From Ruminiclostridium cellulolyticum H10 (GTDB lineage Bacteria; Bacillota; Clostridia; Acetivibrionales; DSM-1351): a DNA stretch of 64,000 nucleotides. This document shows, piece by piece, positions 45,569-54,015 of the stretch; within the stretch, counting starts at the first letter, position 1; each line of letters opens with the position of its first letter. The position numbers were made by a program, and so were the translations under genes. The notes under the pieces are model-generated. The model saw only the letters and a program-made list of their open reading frames with translations, was not told the DNA's origin and made no database searches. The stretch covers positions 1,976,501 to 2,040,500 of the forward strand of contig NC_011898.1 of the NCBI RefSeq assembly GCF_000022065.1. Direction: 5' to 3'.

Positions 45569-45648
45569 CTAACTAATAATCCATCTGTTTCCAACTAATG
45601 AGTTGTATAAAAAAGCCTGTACCGGGTAAGACCGATACAGGCTTTTTT
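45569..45648 (+). terminator. Bidirectional terminator, repeat copy A
   Basis: The hairpin AGCCTGTA...TACAGGCT (about 45615-45642) has T6 after it and A6 before it, so it terminates both ways. It ends the frnE-like transcript. The whole 80-bp stretch is ~80-85% identical to 46893-46970 (copy B). Confidence 0.75.
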
Positions 45649-46353
45649 GTGTACCACCGCGGTAATTACCGTTCCGATCATACACATGAATCGCATGAGG
45701 CTTGTATTTCCCTTGTTCCGATTTTTAATCATTTAGAAAGCGATCAAATGGATGAAATCATGAAAGCAACCAAACCAGTCTCATACAAAAAAGGTGAGAT
45801 TATTTACAGGGCAGGTGCTCAATCAAACTCACTTTATATTGTAAGCAATGGGAAAATCAGAATATATCGTTTATCTGAATCTGGAAAAGAACAGCTAGTA
45901 CGTATTCTAATCCCGGGAGATTTTACAGGTGAGTTAGCTTTGTTTAGAGAATCTATTCATGAATCATATGCAGTGGCTATGGAAGACACTAATGTATGTA
46001 TGATCACTCGCTCGGACTTACAGGAATTTTTATTGAAGTTCCCTTCTATTTCATTAAAAATTCTATCCGAATTTTCCAAGAGGTTGGAAACGTCGGAAAA
46101 ACAAACAACCCGTTTTGCCACTGAAAAGGTTGAAACAAGGCTAGCACTTTTTTTGGCTAAGTGTGTAGATAGTGGAGAAAAAACAACGGAATTTGTATTG
46201 CCAATGAATAAAAAGAACTTAGCCTCCTATTTAGGGACTACTCCCGAAACCATTAGTAGAAAGTTAACAGATTTTAAAAATCATGGATATATCAAGCAAA
46301 TTTCACATAGAAAAATTAGAATTTTAGATTTGGATGGGCTACTCCTTATTTAA
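45649..46353 (+). CDS. Crp/Fnr-family transcriptional regulator
   Basis: About 234 residues: cNMP-binding beta-barrel (GDFTGELALFRES; YKKGEIIYRAGAQSNSLYIV) and a C-terminal HTH_Crp (KKNLASYLGTTPETISRKLTDF). The N-terminus has HTHESHEAC, a His/Cys-rich stretch seen in FNR-like proteins, but too few Cys for an FNR [4Fe-4S] cluster. The frame opens at ATG 45598, but that extension is encoded by the upstream terminator hairpin, so the GTG at 45649 or a later codon is more likely; no good SD resolves it. Its ligand and targets are unknown; adjacent redox genes hint at redox control. Confidence 0.88.
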   Translation: MYHRGNYRSDHTHESHEACISLVPIFNHLESDQMDEIMKATKPVSYKKGEIIYRAGAQSNSLYIVSNGKIRIYRLSESGKEQLVRILIPGDFTGELALFRESIHESYAVAMEDTNVCMITRSDLQEFLLKFPSISLKILSEFSKRLETSEKQTTRFATEKVETRLALFLAKCVDSGEKTTEFVLPMNKKNLASYLGTTPETISRKLTDFKNHGYIKQISHRKIRILDLDGLLLI

Positions 46354-46535
46354 ATCTTTTCTAATCTCTTGAGTCTATAAATCGCAATAAACAAAAGAGC
46401 TATGTACCCTTTACAAGGCAAAGCTCATTTTGCATATAGTGCAAACTGTCTAAATATTGCCAGATAGTAAAAAATTGTACACCCTTTTATTTTTAGGGGT
46501 TACTTTCCTCTATATTATATGTTATAAACATTTAG

Positions 46536-46775
46536 CTATAGATTTTGGTGTGACCCGTCACAATATGGAGGGTTTTTAGTTTGCTTGCAAGTACATAAAT
46601 AAGCAGTTTCATCTTTATCAGCAGTAAATGCCATAGGTTTAAATGAAGTACCTTCATGTGCTCCATTACAAAATGGTTGATTTGAACTTTTTCCACATGT
46701 ACAGTAATAATAAGTTTCACCCTTTTTAAGTTCAACCGGAATAGGTGATTTTCCCGCAACTACTGGTTTGTCCAT
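46536..46775 (-). CDS. Tandem CDGSH iron-sulfur protein
   Basis: 79 residues with two CDGSH-type [2Fe-2S] motifs: CTCGKSSNQPFCNGAH (~25-40) and CTCKQTKNPPYCDGSH (~61-76), each with the three-Cys-one-His ligand set. Soluble, no membrane anchor. Such proteins carry labile clusters for electron or cluster transfer; the exact role is unknown. AAGGAGAGA precedes the ATG. It lies between a Crp/Fnr gene and glyA. Confidence 0.93.
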   Translation of the reverse strand: MDKPVVAGKSPIPVELKKGETYYYCTCGKSSNQPFCNGAHEGTSFKPMAFTADKDETAYLCTCKQTKNPPYCDGSHQNL

Positions 46776-46892
46776 ATTTATCTCTCCTTGTTAGTTGTAG
46801 TTATTATTTCATTTTATAATATGTACTAAAGTCCATATTTTATTCAATTTAAAAGTGTCAATAATTTAACTAAACACTATATCAACTTTCAG

Positions 46893-46970
46893 ACTAATAA
46901 TCCAGTAGCTTCCCAACCAATGGATTACACAAAAAAATCCTGTCCCGGGTTAGACCGATACAGGATTAAT
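46893..46970 (-). terminator. glyA terminator, repeat copy B
   Basis: AATCCTGT...ACAGGATT with T7 on the minus strand, 13 nt after the glyA stop. It is the second copy of the ~80-bp repeat at 45569-45648, in the same orientation. Confidence 0.75.
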
Positions 46971-46982
46971 TGATATCTACTA

Positions 46983-48221
46983 TTATTCATATAAAGGATA
47001 TTTATTACAAAGAGCCTCAACTCTTCTTATTATATTCGTCCTTGAATTTTCAAAATCTGAAATTGTGAGATGAATTAAGTCTGCAATCTCTTTCATATCT
47101 TCCTCATTCATTCCTCTGCTTGTTACAGCCGGAGTACCAAGTCTTATACCGCTTGTAATAAATGGACTCTGAGTATCAAAAGGAATACCGTTTTTGTTAC
47201 ATGTGATGCAGACCTCATCTAACTTATGCTGTGCTTCCTTACCCGTAATATTCATATTTGTCAGGTTAATAAGCATAAGGTGGTTGTCGGTGCCATCTGA
47301 AACTAGCTTAAAGCCCTTTTCCATAAGAGCAGAAGCCAAAGCTTTTGCATTTTTTACAATGTTTTGCTGATATATTTTGAAATCATCAGTAAGAGCTTCC
47401 TTAAAGCTTACTGCTTTAGCGGCAATAACGTGCATCAATGGACCACCCTGATTCCCAGGGAACACAGCACTGTCGATTTTCTTGGCATATTCCTGCTTGC
47501 AGAGAATCATACCGCCTCTTGGGCCTCTTAATGTCTTGTGAGTTGTAGTTGTTACAACGTCAGCATATGGAACAGGACTTGGGTGCACTCCGGCAGCAAC
47601 AAGACCTGCTATGTGAGCCATATCAACCATTAGAATTGCTCCAACTTCATCAGCAATCTCCCTGAATGCCTTAAAATCTAGTATTCTTGGATATGCACTT
47701 GCTCCTGCTACAATTATTTTGGGTGAGTTTTCCTTAGCGGTTTTTCTCAACTCATCATAATCAATGTAGCAGTTGTCCTCTCTTACACCGTATGGTACTA
47801 CCTTATAGTACTTACCGGATATGTTAACGGGACTGCCATGGCTTAAATGTCCCCCGTGTGCAAGGTTCATTCCCAGAATTGTATCTCCGGGATTTAGAAA
47901 AGCAAAGTAAACAGCTGTATTTGCCTGTGCTCCAGAATGAGGCTGAACATTTGCATGTTCTGCACCAAAAATCTGCTTTGCTCTGTCAATAGCAAGTTGT
48001 TCAACTATATCTACATATTCGCATCCGCCATAATATCTTTTTCCAGGATAACCTTCCGCGTATTTATTTGTTAAGGGTGTTCCAAGTGCCTCTATAACAG
48101 CATCACTTACAAAATTCTCTGAAGCAATTAATTCTATTTTATTTCTCTGTCTGTTGACTTCTAACTCAATAGCTTCTGCTAATTGAGAATCAATCTTCTT
48201 TATCGTATCAATATTGTACAT
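46983..48221 (-). CDS. glyA: Serine hydroxymethyltransferase
   Basis: 412 residues, normal for GlyA. PLP-dependent enzyme converting serine and tetrahydrofolate to glycine and methylene-THF. PLP-binding Lys is in [35 protein letters not shown] and [12 protein letters not shown] are conserved. The frame opens at 48317 but GGAGGC lies 7 nt before ATG 48221. Monocistronic, ended by the repeat-type terminator. Confidence 0.97.
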   Translation of the reverse strand: MYNIDTIKKIDSQLAEAIELEVNRQRNKIELIASENFVSDAVIEALGTPLTNKYAEGYPGKRYYGGCEYVDIVEQLAIDRAKQIFGAEHANVQPHSGAQANTAVYFAFLNPGDTILGMNLAHGGHLSHGSPVNISGKYYKVVPYGVREDNCYIDYDELRKTAKENSPKIIVAGASAYPRILDFKAFREIADEVGAILMVDMAHIAGLVAAGVHPSPVPYADVVTTTTHKTLRGPRGGMILCKQEYAKKIDSAVFPGNQGGPLMHVIAAKAVSFKEALTDDFKIYQQNIVKNAKALASALMEKGFKLVSDGTDNHLMLINLTNMNITGKEAQHKLDEVCITCNKNGIPFDTQSPFITSGIRLGTPAVTSRGMNEEDMKEIADLIHLTISDFENSRTNIIRRVEALCNKYPLYE

Positions 48222-48359
48222 AAAATGCCTCCACTCCAATGTCACTATAATATGACATTTGTTCGTTATTTTATCCACGCAAGTAAAATTATAATAAAAT
48301 AACCATATATATGTCAATTAAATATGCAAATAATCGCACTTTTACTACATATTTATGCA

Positions 48360-49352
48360 TTATTTAATTATTTTGTATAGTTCATCAGCTCCGGGGGCTT
48401 CAATATTCTCCGAAGTCCCTTCTTTCTCACTTATCAGCAGTCTCCCAGTTTTGTTTTGGGTAATAGTTCCAATAATTGATGCCTTAATATTGTTTTCCCC
48501 AAGAAGCCTTACCAGACCTTCGCCATCCTTACAGGTTATAATCATACATCCGCTGGAAATGAGTCTTAAAGGGTTTATTCCAAAGTGATCACAAATGTGC
48601 CGGGTAACAGGCTCTACAGGAATAGAGTCCTTTTTTATAGTTACGCCCGTACTAGATGCTTCTGCAATTTCCCAGGCAGCTCCTAGTACCCCTCCTTCGG
48701 TAATGTCATGCATTGAAGTAACCCCAAACCTGCCTGCAAGAACACCTTCCGGCACCACACTTATAGCATTTATTAGACTTTTTGCGTATTGAAGCTCATT
48801 TTTGTTCATAACCTCCGCGAGTTCTTCCTCAAAATCACCTGCAATAATTGCAGTACCCTCCAGCCCAGCACTTTTGGTTAAAATAACACTGTCTCCCGGT
48901 TTTGCTCCAGAAGATGATATAATTTTATCTTTAAGAGATTTGCCTACACAGGTTGTAGATAAAATAATTTTATTAACCGCAGGAGTAACCTCTGTATGAC
49001 CCCCGATAATTTCTACGTTCAGTTGTCCAGCAGTCTCACAAACCTGATCCATAAGGTGCTCCAGCTCGGTTTCGGTTGTTCCCACAGGACATAATATGGT
49101 TACCATCAGTCCCAACGGCTCAACACCAGAGGAGGCTATATCGTTGCAGGATATATGAACAGCAAGCCGTCCTGCATTTTTGCCCGCAGCTGTTATCGGA
49201 TCAGTAGACATGACACATGCATATTTGTCAAATTCTATTGCGGCACAGTCCTCACCGATGCCGGGACGCATTATAACCTCTTTTCTGAACGTATTAATTT
49301 TTCCAAAAACTATTTTATTTAATATATCGTTTGGTAGTTTACCAGGTTCCAT
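48360..49352 (-). CDS. HypE/AIR-synthase-related protein
   Basis: 330 residues of the PurM/HypE/SelD ATP-binding superfamily: GIGEDCAAIEF near the N-terminus, STDPITAAG, NDIASSGVEPLG, GGHTEVTPAV, TSMHDITEGGVLGAAWE and SSGCMIITC. The C-terminal Cys required for HypE nickel-ligand cyanation (PRIC/PRVC end) is absent; it ends ADELYKIIK. So it is an AIR-synthase-like protein of unknown reaction, not a hydrogenase HypE proper. GGAGG is 14 nt ahead of the ATG. Confidence 0.85.
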   Translation of the reverse strand: MEPGKLPNDILNKIVFGKINTFRKEVIMRPGIGEDCAAIEFDKYACVMSTDPITAAGKNAGRLAVHISCNDIASSGVEPLGLMVTILCPVGTTETELEHLMDQVCETAGQLNVEIIGGHTEVTPAVNKIILSTTCVGKSLKDKIISSSGAKPGDSVILTKSAGLEGTAIIAGDFEEELAEVMNKNELQYAKSLINAISVVPEGVLAGRFGVTSMHDITEGGVLGAAWEIAEASSTGVTIKKDSIPVEPVTRHICDHFGINPLRLISSGCMIITCKDGEGLVRLLGENNIKASIIGTITQNKTGRLLISEKEGTSENIEAPGADELYKIIK

Positions 49353-49493
49353 CTATAGTCTCTTAGCCTCCTGAGCCGATTTACGGCTTTAAAAGTTGCA
49401 GTTATTAAATAGCATATAGTATAAGAAAAGGATTAAAAAAGGATATCACCTGATTTAACCCACAAAGATTAAGTTTTACCAGTTATTTGATGA

Positions 49494-50186
49494 TTAAGCT
49501 TCAACAGTGCCATCATTGGCTGCCAACTGGTCTTTTGCCAACTGATACTGATCCCTGGCCATATCAATTAACTTTGGATTACTTCTTGCCCCGCTTGAGG
49601 ATACTATGCGGCTGAACCAAAGAACTGATTCATTTAATTTTCCGATTCTTCTATATAGTTCTGCTATTATGTACATACAAGTGTACTCATCAAGTTTGTC
49701 TAAAGGGAACCTCTCTTTTTGGTAAGCATCGTTGTACGATTCTGCAGCAAAGGTAAGAAAATCGATTTCCTTTTTATCCTCTTTTGCTCTATAAAGCCAT
49801 GCAATTCTAAGACAAACTTTAGCCATTTCACTACTTTTGGCTTTTCTTACCTGAAGATTCAGTAGAGCAAGTTTAAATGCTTCAAGAGCTCGTTCAACGT
49901 CTCTTTCCCCTGAAAAACTTCTTCTGGTCCAATGACTGGAAATTTTTTCTCGTATTACAGGGATGTCTCTTGTAAATATACTCTCAAACTTATCCTGCAA
50001 CGCTGCATAACCACAATGTTCACAGACCCAAACGTCATAAAAAAGTACATTAATACCTTCATAGTATACACATAAATCCGTATCCCTTGATTTTACTCTG
50101 CACCCTTTTGTCTTGACTTTAGTGACCTCAATCTCCCTGTTGCAAACAGGACATATAACTTTTTTGTTGTAAAGTAAATCATTCAT
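49494..50186 (-). CDS. DUF2225 protein, zinc-ribbon plus helical repeats
   Basis: 230 residues. Two CxxC pairs (KKVICPVCNREI near residue 10 and WVCEHCGYAALQDKFE near 57) probably bind one zinc. The remainder is helical and TPR-like (EYTCMYIIAELYRRIGKLNESVLWFSRIVSS). It matches DUF2225, widespread in clostridia; function unknown. Codon usage resembles its neighbours. Confidence 0.85.
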   Translation of the reverse strand: MNDLLYNKKVICPVCNREIEVTKVKTKGCRVKSRDTDLCVYYEGINVLFYDVWVCEHCGYAALQDKFESIFTRDIPVIREKISSHWTRRSFSGERDVERALEAFKLALLNLQVRKAKSSEMAKVCLRIAWLYRAKEDKKEIDFLTFAAESYNDAYQKERFPLDKLDEYTCMYIIAELYRRIGKLNESVLWFSRIVSSSGARSNPKLIDMARDQYQLAKDQLAANDGTVEA

Positions 50187-50379
50187 GGCAATACCCCTAG
50201 TCTTTTTAATCAGTCAATTTCCATAATTCGTAAGTTTTTTGTCCATAGCATTTTCTCCTATGACAGGCCACTATTTATTCTGTTGCTCTATCATTTTTGA
50301 TTCTCTATATAATTGCTTTTAAGGCTCTTCGCCAATTTTAAAATATGTTTGTTACAATATCCTAAATTATTTTACCATA

Positions 50380-50407
50380 ATTATAAAAGTAAGTGGAGCT
50401 TTTACAA
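50380..50407 (-). promoter_or_regulatory. Candidate SigA promoter of the DUF2225 gene
   Basis: TTGTAA (50402-50407) and TATAAT (50380-50385) are 16 bp apart on the minus strand. This leaves a leader of ~185 nt in the 300-bp gap to 50487, which otherwise shows nothing recognisable. Confidence 0.4.
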
Positions 50408-50487
50408 TAAAAAACACGCACGCTTTATATATATTTACAGCAGTGCAATACATTTTTAACCTTAAATACAAAGTCTATTCAGCTAAA

Positions 50488-51666
50488 CTATGGCTTTATA
50501 ACAATTACTTCGGTATTTTCGATTGCGGTATTTATAAGTGGTTCAAAGTCAACAACTGACTCTGACTCTATTATTCTATCAAGCTTAGGCTTGGTTTGAG
50601 GGTGCTTTGCAACAAATACAGTACAGCAATCTTCGTATGGAAGAACAGAAGTATCAAAAGTATCAATTCTCCTAGCTATATCCACCACTTCAACCTTGTC
50701 CATACCGATCAATGGCCTGAATACCGGCATATTTACTGCTGCATCCGTACAGTAAAGGCTCTGCATGGTCTGGCTGGCAACTTGCCCCATACTTTCCCCG
50801 GTAATAAGTGCCATGGCATTTACTTTTACAGCTATTTGTTCCGCTATTTTCATCATAATCCTTCGCATAATGATAGTAAGCTGTTCCTCAGGGCAATTAT
50901 CGTTGATTTTTAGTTGAATCTCGGTAAACGGAACAACGTGCAGACGAATTTTTCCGCAGTACTGTGCCATTATTTGTGCCAGATCAATTACCTTTTGTTT
51001 TGCTCTTTCACTTGTATAAGGGTAGCTAAAGAAATGAACGGCTTCAATCTCCACACCTCTTTTACCCATCATCCAACCTGCAACCGGACTGTCAATTCCT
51101 CCCGACAAAAGCAGCATCGCTTTGCCGTTAGACCCAAGAGGCATACCTCCCTGTGCCTTCATCATTTCTGAATAGATATAAGTACTTTCTCTTACTTCAA
51201 GAAATATGATAAAATCAGGATTTTTGACATCAACTGATAGCTGCGGAATATTTTCTAAAATAAAGCCTCCTACATCAGCACTGATTTCAGGTGACTGCAT
51301 TGGAAATCTCTTGTTCCCTCTTTTTGTTTCTACCTTGAATGTCTTGTAGCTCTTTTCTTCTACCAGTTTAGAAGCCAGTTTTAGGGAAGTATCCTTGATT
51401 ATTTCATAGTCTGTTTCAACTTTCCACACAGGACTTACAGAAACAACACCAAATACTTTCGTTACTTTTACAAGAACTGAATCAAAGTCATAGTTCTCTT
51501 CTTGAGGTTCAATATAAATTCTGCCTTGTGATTTGATTACCCTAGCTTTTCCAAATTTGAAAATAGCACTCTTTATATTTCCAATAAGCTTATCTTCAAA
51601 AACGGGCCTGTTTAAACCTTTTAATATTATCTCTCCATAACGTACCAGTATTATTTTTTTGTTCAT
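50488..51666 (-). CDS. thiI: tRNA 4-thiouridine synthetase ThiI
   Basis: 392 residues: N-terminal ferredoxin-like and THUMP domains (~1-165), then a PP-loop adenylation domain with LLSGGIDSPVAGWMM. YEDCCTVFVAKHPQTKP is typical. There is no rhodanese domain, as in most Firmicutes. It adenylates U8 of tRNA and inserts sulfur received from a cysteine desulfurase; its gene overlaps that of such an enzyme by 4 nt (ATGA), as in other clostridia and bacilli. Confidence 0.96.
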   Translation of the reverse strand: MNKKIILVRYGEIILKGLNRPVFEDKLIGNIKSAIFKFGKARVIKSQGRIYIEPQEENYDFDSVLVKVTKVFGVVSVSPVWKVETDYEIIKDTSLKLASKLVEEKSYKTFKVETKRGNKRFPMQSPEISADVGGFILENIPQLSVDVKNPDFIIFLEVRESTYIYSEMMKAQGGMPLGSNGKAMLLLSGGIDSPVAGWMMGKRGVEIEAVHFFSYPYTSERAKQKVIDLAQIMAQYCGKIRLHVVPFTEIQLKINDNCPEEQLTIIMRRIMMKIAEQIAVKVNAMALITGESMGQVASQTMQSLYCTDAAVNMPVFRPLIGMDKVEVVDIARRIDTFDTSVLPYEDCCTVFVAKHPQTKPKLDRIIESESVVDFEPLINTAIENTEVIVIKP

Positions 51667-52826
51667 CTCTTCCCTCCACGTTTTATACTGATTATCGGAA
51701 TAATTTCTTTGAGTGCCTCAATTGTTTCATCCATTTCAGATACATTGTTAGTATGTGACAAACTGAAACGTATTGCACCGTCTATATACTTGGAACTTAC
51801 ACCCATGGCTTTTAATACATGGCTGTGATGTGTCTTACGTGAAGAACAAGCTGAGCCGGTGGAAACAAATATATTTCTTTGTTCAAGGTGGTGCAGCAGA
51901 ACTTCTGATTTCAAATTTGGGAATGAAACATTTATAATATACGGTGACGCACTATCAGGTGAGTTCACAACCGATTCCGCAAATGTTTCATTTATCCTTT
52001 TTACGAAATGATTCCTAAGTTCGTTTGTTCTTTTATAATTATCATCAAGCTTTGAAAATATAATTTCTGTTGCCAATCCAAAGCCGCAAATACCCGGTAC
52101 ATTTTCAGTACCCGACCTCAATGTAGATTCCTGACCTCCGCCTATTAAAACAGGTTTCAATCTTAGTCCTTTACGGATATACAACCCTCCAACACCTTTG
52201 GGACCGTGTATTTTATGAGAACTAATAGACATTAAGTCGATATTACAGGTTGACGGGTTAATTAGTGTTTTGCCAAAAGCTTGAACCGCATCAATGTGGA
52301 TTACAGCCTTGGGACACAGTTTGTTCCTTAGATTACAAATTTCTTCTATTGGCTGAACAGAGCCCGTTTCATTGTTTGTATGAATAATACTTATAATAGA
52401 TGTATCATCTGAAACAGTATCCTTTAAAACATCCAATCTGATTACTCCCTTATTATCAACAGGAATAAAATCTACTATATATCCTTCCAGAGCTAATTGC
52501 TTGTATACTTCTAAAACAGAGGGATGCTCAATTTCACTTGTTATGACATGCTTACCGGCTCTTGGGTTTGCCTTCAGATAACCCAATATTGCCAGATTAT
52601 TTGATTCAGTTCCTCCTGACGTAAAACAAATATCTTTTGAATCCACTTTTAAAGATTCAGCGATCTGTGTTCTTGCTTTTTTTACAAGATTCTCTGATTT
52701 GATACCTTTTGTATGTAAAGAAGAAGGGTTTCCATAAAAATCCCTACTTACTTTTGCAACATATTCTACAACGTCATCATATGGCTTCGTGGTAGCACTG
52801 TTATCAAGATAAATCTCATTAATCAT
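51663..52826 (-). CDS. Cysteine desulfurase (NifS/IscS-like), ThiI partner
   Basis: 387 residues, class V aminotransferase fold. PLP-binding Lys is in SSHKIHGPKG; the catalytic Cys loop is VSTGSACSSRK; NSATTKPYDDVV at the start is typical. It mobilises sulfur from cysteine as persulfide. The 4-nt overlap with thiI indicates its main job is tRNA thiolation (NifZ/IscS-like), though Fe-S assembly for the neighbouring complex is possible. Start ATG 52826. Confidence 0.95.
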   Translation of the reverse strand: MINEIYLDNSATTKPYDDVVEYVAKVSRDFYGNPSSLHTKGIKSENLVKKARTQIAESLKVDSKDICFTSGGTESNNLAILGYLKANPRAGKHVITSEIEHPSVLEVYKQLALEGYIVDFIPVDNKGVIRLDVLKDTVSDDTSIISIIHTNNETGSVQPIEEICNLRNKLCPKAVIHIDAVQAFGKTLINPSTCNIDLMSISSHKIHGPKGVGGLYIRKGLRLKPVLIGGGQESTLRSGTENVPGICGFGLATEIIFSKLDDNYKRTNELRNHFVKRINETFAESVVNSPDSASPYIINVSFPNLKSEVLLHHLEQRNIFVSTGSACSSRKTHHSHVLKAMGVSSKYIDGAIRFSLSHTNNVSEMDETIEALKEIIPIISIKRGGKR

Positions 52827-52910
52827 ATATAACCTCTCATAATTATAACTCGAGCAGCTTATCCCGAGTTATATACTGATTTGAATATATTATTAGTATA
52901 TTTGAATTTT

Positions 52911-53186
52911 TTATTTCTTTTGGTTATTTTCTTTTTCTGCTAGTTTTTTACTCAGGTTCTTCAACTGATCCTTTGTTATGTTTTCTTTCATAAAGTCCTG
53001 GATAGTAATACTACGATATTCATCTATTTCATCAATACACCTTCCGCAATCATCACAGTGTTTTGTAGGGTCAATATCACATATATCACATTCTCCGCAG
53101 TCGATACATTCTCTATCGTATAGCTCGCATTGGTCTTTCATTTTACTTACACGACTCTTATAATCGTGCATACCTCCTTTTGGCAT
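52911..53186 (-). CDS. Small Cys-rich protein, possible metal or Fe-S binder
   Basis: 91 residues of unknown family. The middle (~20-52) has CELYDRECIDCGECDICDID and KHCDDCGRCID, with eight or more Cys in CxxC pairs, resembling a ferredoxin-like or zinc-ribbon site; the C-terminal 40 residues are charged and helical. It starts 5 nt after the stop of the Ehr small-subunit gene, so it is probably the last member of that operon. Two ATGs (53186 and 53171) are possible; AGGAGGT abuts the second too closely. Confidence 0.7.
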   Translation of the reverse strand: MPKGGMHDYKSRVSKMKDQCELYDRECIDCGECDICDIDPTKHCDDCGRCIDEIDEYRSITIQDFMKENITKDQLKNLSKKLAEKENNQKK

Positions 53187-53191
53187 AAATC

Positions 53192-53992
53192 CTATAAGCG
53201 TCCAATTGCTTTTAGTATACCATAAATTAATGCCTGCGGCCTAGGGGGGCAGCCAGGAATATATACATCTACAGGTAAAATTGTGTCAATCCCGTTTCTT
53301 CCTGCATAACTGTCTTTGAAAAGTCCCCCGCTGCAAGCACAGGCTCCGGCAGCTACTACCAGTTTTGGGGATGGTGTCGCATTATAGGTTTTGACTAATG
53401 CTTCCTCCATGTTTCTTGAAACGCAGCCCGTCACCAGAAGCATATCTGCATGTCTGGGAGATGCAACGAAGTGTATTCCAAACCTTTCAATATCATTATA
53501 CGGCCCGTTAAGTGCCTGAACTTCATAATCACAGCCGTTGCAGGAGCCGGCATCAACTTCCCTGATATGCAAGCTTCTTCCAAATTTTTTGCCGATTTTT
53601 TGGTTTAACTTTTTGCCGATAAGTTCGTAATCAATACCGTTTACGTCTTTATCTCCAACATATAACGGAGCAGCTCTAAGCAACTCTCTGCTTTTCTGAG
53701 CAAGCTCAAATTTATTGGATAAGCTTACAGCCTGATTTGAACAGGCTTCTTCACAAAACCTGCAAAAAATACACTCATCAGCATTTACATCAGGAAATTT
53801 TCCCCTTTGCCCGTCTTTATCAGTCATAACCACTGCCCCTGTGGGGCAGACAGAAATACATTTTTTGCACCGTGTGCATTTTGAATAATCAAACTCAGGA
53901 ATACCTGTAATATACGTACTTTTTGTATTCTTCTTGGGATATTCTACAGTAACAGTACCATGCTGTACCAGTTTTTTTACTATGTTATACAT
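53192..53992 (-). CDS. Ehr-type small subunit fused to ferredoxin domain
   Basis: 266 residues. N-terminal 2x[4Fe-4S] domain (CTRCKKCISVCPTGAV and CIFCRFCEEACSNQAV) followed by a NuoB/HycG-like small-subunit domain (~140-266) with CNGCDYEVQAL, VTGCVSRN, ACACSGG and PGCPPRPQAL, the ligands of the proximal [4Fe-4S] cluster. It combines what are separate HyfH and HyfI proteins in E. coli hydrogenase-4. Cytoplasmic arm of the complex, passing electrons towards the large subunit. Confidence 0.88.
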   Translation of the reverse strand: MYNIVKKLVQHGTVTVEYPKKNTKSTYITGIPEFDYSKCTRCKKCISVCPTGAVVMTDKDGQRGKFPDVNADECIFCRFCEEACSNQAVSLSNKFELAQKSRELLRAAPLYVGDKDVNGIDYELIGKKLNQKIGKKFGRSLHIREVDAGSCNGCDYEVQALNGPYNDIERFGIHFVASPRHADMLLVTGCVSRNMEEALVKTYNATPSPKLVVAAGACACSGGLFKDSYAGRNGIDTILPVDVYIPGCPPRPQALIYGILKAIGRL

Positions 53993-54015
53993 TATTCCTC
54001 CTAATACGTACAGTT

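Noticed and set aside
45649-45670. T-box-like GTACCACCGCGG after the terminator
   Set aside because: Wrong order and orientation for a T-box and it follows, rather than precedes, the terminator; no Stem I or specifier region.
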